A stretch of DNA of 64,000 bases from Bacteroides reticulotermitis JCM 10512 (lineage in GTDB: Bacteria > Bacteroidota > Bacteroidia > Bacteroidales > Bacteroidaceae), in the NCBI RefSeq assembly GCF_000517545.1, contig NZ_BAIV01000023.1, positions 40,854-104,853 of the forward strand, written 5' to 3'. The position numbers and the translations under genes were made by a program. Shown one piece after another: positions 53,292-61,714 of the stretch. Every line of letters begins with the position of its first letter. Positions within the stretch are counted from its first letter, which is position 1. The notes under the pieces are model-generated. The model was not told the DNA's origin and did not search any database. It saw nothing but the letters and a program-made list of their open reading frames with translations.

Positions 53292-53717
53292 TTACAAATT
53301 CACCTTTACAGCCTCTACCAAGTTCTGATATTCAGCATCAGTCAGATAAACCTTGCCCGGATTCATTTGAAATGTAGCTCCATAATCGGGTCCGTCAACA
53401 TACTTCGGAGCCAAGTGGAAATGTAAGTGAGACAGTTTATCGGAATAAGCTCCATAATTGATCTTCTCCGGATGGAAAGCACGTTGCATCGCACGAGTAG
53501 CACGCGCTACATCATCCATAAATGCATTACGTTCTTCGTTACTCAATTCATTCAAGTCATTAATATGGCCGTTATAAGCCACCAGGCAACGTCCATGATA
53601 GGTTTGTTCCTTAAACAGGAAAACACGTGACACGCTTAACTCCGCAATTTCAATCATCAGATTATGCAGCGTTTCATTATTCTGGCAATACAGACATTCT
53701 TTCGGATCGCTTTTCAT
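53292..53717 (-). CDS. HIT family protein
   Basis: A 141-residue histidine-triad protein. The triad is visible as HLHFHLAPK (about residues 97-105), matching HxHxHxx, and an N-terminal CLYCQNNE pair may bind zinc. Such enzymes hydrolyse nucleoside phosphoramidates or dinucleotides. The mature length and the ECLYCQNNETLHNLMIEIAE opening resemble the HIT proteins common in Bacteroides. It has its own -7 box and ends against the S4 gene. Confidence 0.9.
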   Translation of the reverse strand: MKSDPKECLYCQNNETLHNLMIEIAELSVSRVFLFKEQTYHGRCLVAYNGHINDLNELSNEERNAFMDDVARATRAMQRAFHPEKINYGAYSDKLSHLHFHLAPKYVDGPDYGATFQMNPGKVYLTDAEYQNLVEAVKVNL

Positions 53718-53745
53718 GATAAAGTTATTTTATGTTTTGATCAGA

Positions 53746-53753
53746 CAAAAATA
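53746..53753 (-). promoter_or_regulatory. -7 box of the HIT gene
   Basis: TATTTTTG on the minus strand, 29 bases before the start codon; it lies between the end of the antiporter gene (53766) and the HIT start. Confidence 0.5.
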
Positions 53754-53765
53754 GTGCTTCTATCT

Positions 53766-56036
53766 CTATCCGACTTGTACTTTCTCGTTTTTTTGATTAA
53801 TTAATTGGTAAACATTGGCTTTTTCGCCTACCACCCATACAATATCCTCCGCTTCGAAAGGAATATTCACATCCGGTACCATCAATGTTCCGTCTTCACG
53901 TTCTACCCCGGCAATCATACAATGGAACTTATCGCGAATCCCGGATTCACGAATCGTCTTACCCAAGAAGACCGAATCACTATCAATAATGAATTGTTTC
54001 AATGTCATTTCGCTCTGTTCGTACACATCCGAATCAATAGCAGCCCCTTTCTGCATCGCTTCACTAAAGACAGCCAACTGTTCATCGGTTCCTATTACTT
54101 GAAGTTTATCCAACGGAAAGAGACGAGCAGAGCCTCCCGGAATATTAAATCTCCGCTTCCCCCGAAGAATAGATACCACATGCACTCCATACTTCTTTCC
54201 CAGATTCAACTCCATCATTGTTTTTCCTGCCCAGAATGATTCTTCCGGAATTTCAACATCGGCCAAGTGCAGATCATGAGTCAACAGGCGACCGGCATAT
54301 TCCGGTTTCTTCTGTCCCAAATACTCTGCCCGGACATCTCTGGAGCGTAGGTTCTGAATAAACTTCCGTTCAATCAAAATCGAATGCTTTTTCAAACTGC
54401 GCGACCAAACCATTAACACTACGACAAGTGCAGCCATTCCGATCATCAATCCGGTAGAAAGTTCGAATAGGCCGGAAATGATAAACACCACAAAAGATAC
54501 TGCTACGATAATACGAAGAATCACCGTTGAAATTAATGGAGCGCGATTCGCTCGATTACCATTCCACAAAGCCATAAATTCAACTGAATGGTTTTTCTTT
54601 ACGATGATAGCCCGTAAGAAAGGCGAGATACACAAGATCGTAAACAAGGCACCTGCCAATGAAGCCCAGAAAGGAGGTAGATTCGTTTGAAAGAAAGGTA
54701 TCACAAACCGAAAAGAGAGAACGACTACAGAGACACTTACTATGGAATAAACCACCGTGATACGCGCCATGGCAAACAATAGTTTTTTCCATATATTCTC
54801 ATGATTGAGCACGGTTTGCGAGGATGAATAACGGGTTAACATTTTCCTCCACGAGTCTGGCAGATGAGCATCGACGAATGTTGAAGCCGGCTCGGCCAAA
54901 CGAATCATATAAGGAGTCAGGAAGGTTGTGATGACAGAAACAGCCACAACGATCGGATATAAGAAGTCGCTGGTTACATGCAACGAAACTCCCAGTGAGG
55001 CAATGATAAAGGCAAACTCTCCGATCTGCGTAAGACTAAAGCCGCATTGCATGGCCGTCTTGAGGGGTTTACCGGAAAGGAGTACGCCAAACGTACCAAA
55101 GAATGCCTGACCGAGAATTACGGCAAAGGTGATTGCAATGATGGGAATGGCATATTCTCCGATCATCGCCGGATCAACCATCATACCAACCGACACAAAG
55201 AAAATTGCGCCAAACAAGTCTTTTACCGGCTTCACCAGATGATCGATCGACTCGGCTTCGATTGTCTCCGCCAGAATAGACCCCATAATGAAAGCACCGA
55301 AAGCAGCCGAGAATCCGGCATGCGAAGCCATTACTACCATACCGAAACAGAGTGCGAGGGATACAATCAGCAGCGTCTCTTCCCCCATCAGTTTGCGATA
55401 ACGCTTCAACAGGCCGGGGATAAGATAGATACCAACTACAAACCATAGGATCAGGAAGAAGATAAGCTTTCCGATACTCTCCAGCATCTCCACGCCTTCA
55501 AAGTTATTGCTTACTGCCATGGTAGAAAGCATCACCATCAATACAATGGCTAATATATCTTCCAATATCAATATACTCAATACCAGACCCGTGAATTGTT
55601 TCTTGCGCAGGCCCAAATCATCAAAAGCCTTATATATAATGGTAGTAGAAGACATGGCGATCATACCACCCAGAAAGATGCAGTCCATACGTGACCAATG
55701 GAAGAGAGTTCCAACCCCAATACCCAACAGGATCATACAGAAGATAATGGTACAGGCCGCTATGATGGCCGAACCTCCAACCTTCACGATTTTCTTAAAG
55801 CTGAATTCCAATCCCAACGCGAAGAGCAAGAAGATGACACCGATGTCTGCCCAGGTTTCAATATTGGCAGTATCCATCACAGACGGAGTGAAAGACATGT
55901 GAGGGCTTGCCAAAAATCCGGCAACAACATACCCCAAAACCAGGGGCTGTTTCAATCTTTTAAATAATAGAGTCATTACCCCGGCACAAATCAAGATGAG
56001 TGCAAGGTCGGCTATGAGGGTAGGCAAATTGGACAT
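53766..56036 (-). CDS. Kef-type cation:proton antiporter (CPA2) with C-terminal TrkA-C domains
   Basis: A 756-residue protein. The N-terminal 390 residues form the Na+/H+ exchanger membrane domain: LLFKRLKQPLVLGYVVAGFLASPHMSF, IFLLFALGLEFSFKKIVKVGG, GGMIAMSSTTIIYKAFDD, FGAFIMGSILAETIEAESI. Further helices follow (residues 420-560), then two TrkA-C-like regulatory segments (DVEIPEESFWAGKTMMELNLGKKYGVHVVSI and IDSDSVFLGKTIRESGIRDKFHCMIAG). No KTN/Rossmann nucleotide-binding domain is seen between them. Probable role is potassium or sodium/proton exchange and pH homeostasis in the inner membrane. Monocistronic. Confidence 0.9.
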   Translation of the reverse strand: MSNLPTLIADLALILICAGVMTLLFKRLKQPLVLGYVVAGFLASPHMSFTPSVMDTANIETWADIGVIFLLFALGLEFSFKKIVKVGGSAIIAACTIIFCMILLGIGVGTLFHWSRMDCIFLGGMIAMSSTTIIYKAFDDLGLRKKQFTGLVLSILILEDILAIVLMVMLSTMAVSNNFEGVEMLESIGKLIFFLILWFVVGIYLIPGLLKRYRKLMGEETLLIVSLALCFGMVVMASHAGFSAAFGAFIMGSILAETIEAESIDHLVKPVKDLFGAIFFVSVGMMVDPAMIGEYAIPIIAITFAVILGQAFFGTFGVLLSGKPLKTAMQCGFSLTQIGEFAFIIASLGVSLHVTSDFLYPIVVAVSVITTFLTPYMIRLAEPASTFVDAHLPDSWRKMLTRYSSSQTVLNHENIWKKLLFAMARITVVYSIVSVSVVVLSFRFVIPFFQTNLPPFWASLAGALFTILCISPFLRAIIVKKNHSVEFMALWNGNRANRAPLISTVILRIIVAVSFVVFIISGLFELSTGLMIGMAALVVVLMVWSRSLKKHSILIERKFIQNLRSRDVRAEYLGQKKPEYAGRLLTHDLHLADVEIPEESFWAGKTMMELNLGKKYGVHVVSILRGKRRFNIPGGSARLFPLDKLQVIGTDEQLAVFSEAMQKGAAIDSDVYEQSEMTLKQFIIDSDSVFLGKTIRESGIRDKFHCMIAGVEREDGTLMVPDVNIPFEAEDIVWVVGEKANVYQLINQKNEKVQVG

Positions 56037-56088
56037 CGATGTTATTTTTTATATGAGGTTTTGGCTACGGTTCTCAGTAAACTGCTGA

Positions 56089-56096
56089 CAAAATTA
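56089..56096 (-). promoter_or_regulatory. -7 box of the antiporter gene
   Basis: TAATTTTG on the minus strand fits TAnnTTTG, 52 bases before the start codon. Confidence 0.5.
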
Positions 56097-56371
56097 CAAA
56101 AAGAAGAAAAAAGCATCAACAAAAAACTCGTTTTTTAGCAACCGCCAACGAAAAAAGAATGAGACCTCTGTCACTTTAGGGACAACTTCACCTGACTACG
56201 AGCACACGACACACATATATTTCACTGATAATATGGCAGTTGATAGGAATCAAGTTTCTCGACACCCTACCCATCATTCAAGGCTGATAAAAAATGTACA
56301 AAGAACTCGTAAAAGTCCAAAAGACAGCAGGCTTGATTCGTAATTATTCGCACTCCAAGGGCCCCAAAAGC
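56097..56371. other. intergenic region upstream of the antiporter gene
   Basis: 275 bases with no gene or repeat recognised. Confidence 0.5.
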
Positions 56372-56412
56372 ACAAACTCCCGGAAATCCAAAGAGGGTTT
56401 CCGGGAGTTTGT
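56372..56412 (-). terminator. gcvT terminator
   Basis: A perfect 15-bp stem (acaaactcccggaaa at 56372-56386, tttccgggagtttgt at 56398-56412) 22 bases after the gcvT stop on the minus strand. Confidence 0.85.
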
Positions 56413-56434
56413 TAGTTAAATATAACGTGCGCGT

Positions 56435-57520
56435 TTATTTTCTGAAAGGCGGCTTCACTACCACAACTTTCAGCTTACGTCCGCGCATATCAATAAACAT
56501 TTCCGTGCCGACAGTGCTATATTCCGGTTTCACATACGCCAGTCCCACTCCGATTTTACGAGTAGGCGACATGGTTCCTGAAGTTACCGTTCCGATTGTT
56601 TCACCTTCCGCATTCATCAGCGTATAGCCCGAACGAGGGATTCCACGATCTACCATCTCAAAGCCTACCAGTTTACGAGTTACTCCTTCGGCTTTCTGCT
56701 TCTCCAATAGCGGGCGACTGATAAAATTCTTGCCTTCTACAAACTTAGTAATCCAGCCTAGCCCGGCTTCGAGCGGAGATGTTGCATCATCCAGATCATT
56801 GCCGTACAAACAAAATCCCATTTCCAAGCGCAGCGTATCGCGAGCACCCAACCCTACCGGCTTGATGCCGTACTCCTCTCCTGCTTCAAAAACCGCCTTC
56901 CATATTTTATCGGCCTCTTCGGGATAAAAATAGAGTTCAAAACCTCCAGATCCCGTATACCCCGTATTGGATATTATTACATTTTTCGCTCCGGCAAACT
57001 CTCCTTCTTTAAATGTATAGTAAGGAATAGAGGCCAGATCAATAGCCGTTAATTTTTGCAAGGCCTGAAGCGCTTTCGGTCCTTGTACGGCAAGCTGTGC
57101 CATATGATCTGAAGCATTTTCCAACTCCGCACCCTCCGTATTATGAGCCACACACCAGTTCCAGTCTTTTTCTGTATTCGCAGCATTCACTACCAACAAA
57201 TACTTCTCCGCCTCGTATTGGTAAATCAGGAAATCATCGACAATACCTCCCGCTTCATTGGGGAAACAAGTATATTGTATCTTACCGGGGGCAAGCGCAG
57301 CCACATTGTTAGAAGTCACCTTCTGGAGGAAAGGTAATGCCTGAGGCCCTTTAACCCAAAATTCGCCCATGTGCGACACATCAAACACACCGACCGCATT
57401 GCATACGGTTAAGTGTTCGTCAATAATGCCTGAATATTCGATAGGCATATTGTAACCTGCAAATTCGTGCATTTTGGCACCTAATGCCACATGTTTCTCT
57501 GTAAATGGAGTGGTTTTCAT
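56435..57520 (-). CDS. gcvT: aminomethyltransferase (glycine cleavage T protein)
   Basis: A 361-residue protein of normal length. Key blocks: MPIEYSGIIDEHLTVCNAVGVFDVSHMGEFWVKG (folate-binding N-terminal region with the conserved DVSHMG), VVNAANTEKDWNWCVAHN, VIISNTGYTGSGGFELYFYPEEADKIW, GLGARDTLRLEMGFCLYGNDLD and the C-terminal IGTVTSGTMSPTRKIGVGLAYV. It transfers the methylene group of glycine to tetrahydrofolate in the glycine cleavage system; the P and H proteins are not in the window. It follows pepT by 52 bases on the same strand. Confidence 0.97.
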   Translation of the reverse strand: MKTTPFTEKHVALGAKMHEFAGYNMPIEYSGIIDEHLTVCNAVGVFDVSHMGEFWVKGPQALPFLQKVTSNNVAALAPGKIQYTCFPNEAGGIVDDFLIYQYEAEKYLLVVNAANTEKDWNWCVAHNTEGAELENASDHMAQLAVQGPKALQALQKLTAIDLASIPYYTFKEGEFAGAKNVIISNTGYTGSGGFELYFYPEEADKIWKAVFEAGEEYGIKPVGLGARDTLRLEMGFCLYGNDLDDATSPLEAGLGWITKFVEGKNFISRPLLEKQKAEGVTRKLVGFEMVDRGIPRSGYTLMNAEGETIGTVTSGTMSPTRKIGVGLAYVKPEYSTVGTEMFIDMRGRKLKVVVVKPPFRK

Positions 57521-57572
57521 AAGCAGCTAGTTTTCTATTTTAATAAAGATTGTATGCTGAAGGCTGCAGCTA

Positions 57573-58795
57573 TCACTTAGCAGCTACCAATTCGACAATT
57601 TTTACGATTACTTTCATCGCTTTTTCCATGCTCTGAATAGGCACAAACTCATAGCGTCCGTGAAAGTTCACCCCGCCGGCAAATATATTCGGGCAAGGCA
57701 ATCCTTTGAATGACAATTGTGCACCATCAGTTCCCCCACGGATTGGCTTTACATTGGGTTTTACCCCGGCGGCTTCCATAGCGGTAAAAGCCGTATCAAT
57801 AATGTGCATCACCGGTTCAATCTTCTCGCGCATATTGTAATATTGATCACGAAGTTCGAGCACAGCAGTTCCTTCTCCAAACTCAGCATTAATCTTATTC
57901 ACCAGAAGTTCGATTTCTTTTTTCCGGTTTTCAAATTTGACGTGATCATGATCGCGAATGATATACGTCAACGCGCTTTGTTCCACCTCTCCCTGTACAC
58001 TGATTAGGTGGTAGAATCCCTCATAACCTTCGGTCTGTTCGGGAGTTTCGCTACGGGGAAGCATCGTTATGAACTGATTCGCGATATAGCTGGAATTAAT
58101 CATCTTATTCTTGGCATATCCCGGATGCACGTTGCGTCCTTTAAATACGATCTTGGCAACAGCTGCGTTGAAGTTTTCAAACTCCAGTTCGCCCACTTCT
58201 CCACCATCCATTGTGTAAGCCCATTCGCAACCAAACTTCTCGACATCAAACTTATGAGCACCTTCACCAATTTCTTCATCGGGATTGAATGCGATGCGTA
58301 TCTTGCCATGTTTAACCTCAGGATGCTCTTTCAGGTAAGCCATTGCCGAAACGATTTCGGCAATACCCGCTTTATCATCAGCTCCGAGCAATGTTTTACC
58401 ATCGGTCACAATCAAATCTTCTCCCTTATGATTGAGCAGTTCGGGAAATTGTGCAGGAGAAAGCACTACTTTCTCTTCGGCACAAAGCACAATGTCTGTT
58501 CCGTCGTATTTTTCTACAATCCGTGGAGTAACATCCTTTCCAGTCATGTCCGGACTAGTATCCAGATGAGCAATAAAGCCGATAGTCGGAACTTCCTTAT
58601 CAATATTAGCCGGAAGAGTAGCAAAAAGGTAGCCGTTCTCATCCAGTGTAATTTCTTCAAGCCCCAACGCTTCAAGTTCTGTTTTCAGATATTTGGCAAA
58701 TACCATTTGCCCCGGAGTGCTGGGAGTGAGTCGTGTCGATTCATCGGACTGAGTGTCAAACTCACATACTTTAAAAAGCGTTCTGTTAATGTCAT
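57573..58795 (-). CDS. pepT: peptidase T (tripeptidase), apparent frameshift near the start
   Basis: Restoring one T in the run at about 58757-58760 extends the frame upstream to ATG 58795 and gives MTLTERFLKYVSFDTQSDES joined to LTPSTPGQMVFAKYLKTELEAL, for 407 residues, the usual PepT length. The dizinc site of M20 peptidases is visible in GFIAHLDTSPD (His, Asp), LLGADDKAGIAEI (bridging Asp), AFNPDEEIGEGA (Glu-Glu) and TMDGGEVGELEFENFNAA; the last His is in GGVNFHGRYEFVP. It removes N-terminal residues from tripeptides in the cytoplasm. Without the correction the frame would start only at 58706 and lack the first 30 residues. Confidence 0.95.
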
Positions 58796-58845
58796 CTTAT
58801 TTATTTTTTTGCAATTTGTTAATTTAGAGTGGCGTAAAGGTAGCA

Positions 58846-58884
58846 AAAGAGCCGTGAATTGCCAAGCAATCCACGGCTCTTTTT
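58846..58884 (-). terminator. terminator between the purF-like gene and pepT
   Basis: A 12-bp perfect stem (aaaagagccgtg at 58846-58857, cacggctctttt at 58873-58884) with T runs, 32 bases after the stop of the minus-strand purF-like gene. Confidence 0.85.
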
Positions 58885-58915
58885 TTATAATTTACAATCC
58901 TTTTTACAGGTCCGA

Positions 58916-60322
58916 TCAATAGCGACTACTTCCGTCAAAGCAATGGGTACACAACTGAGACTTAGGCAGACCAATGGCTTCGACCAAGGTTTCGAGCGTA
59001 TTGAACTTCAACGAACTCAGGCCAAAACGCTCGGCTATGATACTTACCATCTTTTCGTATTCCGGCGAACCGGTAGTGGCATACTTATCCAGATTTTTGT
59101 TCTCGTCTCCTTCCAACTCCTTCACAATGCGACGCGTTATCAGTTCAAGCGCATTTTTAGAAGCCGAGAACCCAACAAACGGGCAGGCGTAAATAAGCGG
59201 CGGACAGGCAATACGCATATGTACCTCTTTCGCTCCGTACTCATAAAGTACCTTCACATTGTCACGCAACTGAGTACCGCGCACAATCGAGTCGTCGCAG
59301 AACAATAGCCGCTTGCCTTGCATCATAGCCCGGTTGGGTATTAGCTTCATTTTGGCTACCAGCGACCGCATTTCCTGATTGCTCGGTGTAAAACTTCGCG
59401 GCCAAGTCGGTGTGTATTTACAGATAGCCCGGTGGTAAGGCACTCCTTTACCTTCGGCATAACCTAACGCCATGCCTACCCCCGAGTCCGGTATTCCGCA
59501 GGCACAGTCAACTTCCGACTCATCTTTCCGCCCCATCTTCATCCCACTGGCGAAACGTACTGCCTCCACATTAATGCCTTCATAACAAGAGGTTGGGAAT
59601 CCATAGTACACCCATAGGAACGAGCAAACCTGCATATCTTTGTTCGGTTTGCGCAGTTGCTTCATGCCGTCGGCACGAAGCTCTACAATCTCACCCGGCC
59701 CCAGATACTTCTCAATCTCATAGTCCAGGTTCGGGAAGCAGCTAGACTCACTCGTTGCCGCATAAGCGCCTTCTTTCCGCCCGATTATAATTGGCGTGCG
59801 TCCCAAACGGTCGCGAGCGGCAATGATACGATCTTCGGTCAGCAGCAACATTGAACAAGAACCCTTGATGTGACGGAATACGTTTTCAATTCCTTCGACA
59901 AAGTTTTTTCCTTGAATGATAAGTAAGGCGATAAGTTCCGTTTGATTGGTCACACCCGAACTGAGTTCGGCGAAGTGCATATTTTTGGCGAGGAGGTCGT
60001 CTTCCAGTTCTTTCGTATTGGCTATCTTAGCAACGGTAACAATGGCAAAACGTCCGAGGTGGGAATTGATGATTATAGGTTGAGCATCGGTATCACTGAT
60101 AATTCCAATTCCGGAATTCCCGACGAACTTATCCAATTCATCTTCAAACTTTGTTCGGAAATAAGTACTTTCCAAGTTGTGAATGGAGCGGATAAAACCT
60201 TGTTCTTTGCTATACGTAGCCAGCCCGCCCCGCTTTGTGCCTAAATGTGAATTGTAGTCTGTGCCATAAAATAAATCAGTCGCGCAAGCCACTTGCGAGA
60301 CCGTTCCGAAAAAACCTCCCAT
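58916..60322 (-). CDS. amidophosphoribosyltransferase-like protein lacking the N-terminal catalytic cysteine
   Basis: A 468-residue protein with an N-terminal glutamine-amidotransferase-type (Ntn) domain and a C-terminal phosphoribosyltransferase domain. The PRPP-binding site is clear (KRLLFCDDSIVRGTQLRDNVK, about residues 339-359), as is the switch region VDCACGIPDSGVGMALGYAEGKGVPY. In active PurF the residue after the initiator Met is Cys, the nucleophile; here it is Gly (MGGFFGTVSQ), so glutamine hydrolysis at that site is not expected. It could use free ammonia, have another role, or be regulatory. Bacteroides genomes carry a separate classical purF, not present here. It has its own promoter and terminator. 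Confidence 0.85.
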   Translation of the reverse strand: MGGFFGTVSQVACATDLFYGTDYNSHLGTKRGGLATYSKEQGFIRSIHNLESTYFRTKFEDELDKFVGNSGIGIISDTDAQPIIINSHLGRFAIVTVAKIANTKELEDDLLAKNMHFAELSSGVTNQTELIALLIIQGKNFVEGIENVFRHIKGSCSMLLLTEDRIIAARDRLGRTPIIIGRKEGAYAATSESSCFPNLDYEIEKYLGPGEIVELRADGMKQLRKPNKDMQVCSFLWVYYGFPTSCYEGINVEAVRFASGMKMGRKDESEVDCACGIPDSGVGMALGYAEGKGVPYHRAICKYTPTWPRSFTPSNQEMRSLVAKMKLIPNRAMMQGKRLLFCDDSIVRGTQLRDNVKVLYEYGAKEVHMRIACPPLIYACPFVGFSASKNALELITRRIVKELEGDENKNLDKYATTGSPEYEKMVSIIAERFGLSSLKFNTLETLVEAIGLPKSQLCTHCFDGSSRY

Positions 60323-60360
60323 ATCCTATCCTTCTTTTATTGAGTTTGTTTTAAGATGTG

Positions 60361-60368
60361 CAAAAGTA
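60361..60368 (-). promoter_or_regulatory. -7 box of the purF-like gene
   Basis: TACTTTTG on the minus strand with TTTT about 20 bases upstream; 39 bases before the ATG at 60322. Confidence 0.6.
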
Positions 60369-60442
60369 CGAAAAAGAATCCGTCTGATAAAAAAAAAGAA
60401 ATACATAAAAGAAAAAAGAGATTCACTCTAAAGCAATTTGTC

Positions 60443-60450
60443 TACCTTTG
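60443..60450 (+). promoter_or_regulatory. -7 box of crcB
   Basis: TACCTTTG fits TAnnTTTG and ends 35 bases before ATG 60485. The leader is too short to hold a fluoride riboswitch. Confidence 0.6.
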
Positions 60451-60484
60451 CATCAGTATCAGCAATCCCTTAAAAAAAGAGCAA

Positions 60485-60865
60485 ATGAAAGAAGTTTTCT
60501 ATGTTTTTATAGGAGGTGGCATCGGGAGTGTCCTCCGTTATCTGGGTCAGTTAATCGTAAACGAGCGAATGGGTAGTTGGGCTTTTCCCTTCTTATGGGG
60601 AACATTTGTTATTAATATAACCGGCTGTCTGCTTATCGGACTATTCTATTCGCTGTCCGAACGGTTGCATCTCGCCCTGGAGACCCGACTATTCCTCACC
60701 GTTGGCATTTGCGGTGGCTATACCACTTTTTCTACTTTTGCGAATGACGGGTTGAATATGCTAAAGGGAGGGTTCTACGGAACTTTTCTGGCTTACGCAC
60801 TTCTGAGTACTACCATCGGGCTGCTGGCTGTAATACTAGGCGGGTACTTGGGCAAACAGTTCTAA
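60485..60865 (+). CDS. crcB: fluoride efflux transporter CrcB
   Basis: A 126-residue protein from ATG 60485; a longer frame opening at 60356 crosses the promoter box and is lysine-rich junk. Four membrane helices are visible with the Fluc signatures GGGIGSVLRYLGQL (about residues 9-22), WGTFVINITGCLLIGLFYSL (Asn in helix 2) and VGICGGYTTFSTFANDGLNML (the Gly-Gly-x-Thr-Thr-Phe-Ser-Thr-Phe motif). It forms a dimeric fluoride channel in the inner membrane. A pentapeptide-repeat gene follows 15 bases later. Confidence 0.95.
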   Translation: MKEVFYVFIGGGIGSVLRYLGQLIVNERMGSWAFPFLWGTFVINITGCLLIGLFYSLSERLHLALETRLFLTVGICGGYTTFSTFANDGLNMLKGGFYGTFLAYALLSTTIGLLAVILGGYLGKQF

Positions 60866-60880
60866 CAAAATCGATAAATC

Positions 60881-61542
60881 ATGATCAAAAAGAGAGACTC
60901 CAAACCTATTCGTATCAGCCTCCACAAACAGACGAACAGATCGCTAGCGAAAAATCACTGAAAGAGTGGTTGGCAACAGAAGAAACAGTTTCAGGATTCC
61001 TCTTCGAACGGTACCCGGAGGAAGGAATCGACAAACCATATCACAGCGTCCGAAACTGCACTTTCAGGAATCAGACATTCAGTGATTGCCAGTTCCGCTC
61101 CATGCAGTTGAGCGATGTACGATTCGTGAATTGCGATCTATCCAATATCTCTTTGGCAGAAAGTGCGCTCCACCGAACGGAGTTCATCTCCTGCAAGTTA
61201 GTCGGAACCAACCTGTCGGAAACCACCCTCAACCATGTGCTATTCAGTGATTGCAATGCTAGCTACATCAACCTGTCGATGAGTAAAACAAATCAGGTAC
61301 GTTTCGCCAATAGTCAGCTACTGAACGGAAGTTTCAACAATTGTCGCCTGACTTCCACCGCATTCGAGAGTTGTGAGCTAACCGAAAGCGACTTCTCGCA
61401 TACATCGCTGCGAGGCATCGACCTACGTACCTCGCGCATCAACGGGATTTCACTTAACATAAACGATTTGCGGGGCGCCATAATCGGCTCTTTGCAAGCG
61501 ATGGACTTGCTTCCTTTATTGGGAGTAATCATCAAAGACTAA
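60881..61542 (+). CDS. pentapeptide repeat protein, apparent frameshift near the start
   Basis: The frame from ATG 60881 reads MIKKRDSK; one missing base at about 60902-60906 (AAAA or CCC run) hides the join to TYSYQPPQTDEQIASEKSLKEWLATEE, giving about 220 residues. The central part has A/C-x-x-L/F-x repeats: CTFRNQTFSDCQFRSMQLSDVRFVNCDLSNISLAESALHRTEFISCKLVGTNLSET, then FANSQLLNGSFNNCRLTSTAFESCELTESDFSHTSLRGIDLRTSRINGI. These right-handed beta-helices mimic DNA or serve as scaffolds (Qnr, McbG types). It is cotranscribed with crcB. Target unknown. Confidence 0.85.
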
Positions 61543-61680
61543 CTTTTATTCACTTTTGCCGTGTAAACAAAACAAGGAGGATCTTTGTTTTTTATTAAAC
61601 GACGAAGTTACTGATTTGTAGGGAGAAAATGGAAGCCAGAATACCTATTAATAGTGATTTTCCACTTTCACCTAAGTGAG

Positions 61681-61688
61681 TACCTTTG
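61681..61688 (+). promoter_or_regulatory. -7 box of eno
   Basis: TACCTTTG fits TAnnTTTG, with T-rich sequence about 20 bases upstream, 26 bases before the ATG at 61715. Confidence 0.65.
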
Positions 61689-61714
61689 CCACATCATTAT
61701 AAACAAGAGAAACG

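Noticed and set aside
58008..58922. 304-codon plus-strand frame across pepT
   Set aside because: Antisense to pepT, crosses a terminator, and its translation (Phe/Cys/Ser-rich) has no recognisable feature.
60451..60484. Fluoride riboswitch before crcB
   Set aside because: Only 34 bases separate the -7 box from the start codon, too short for the known motif.
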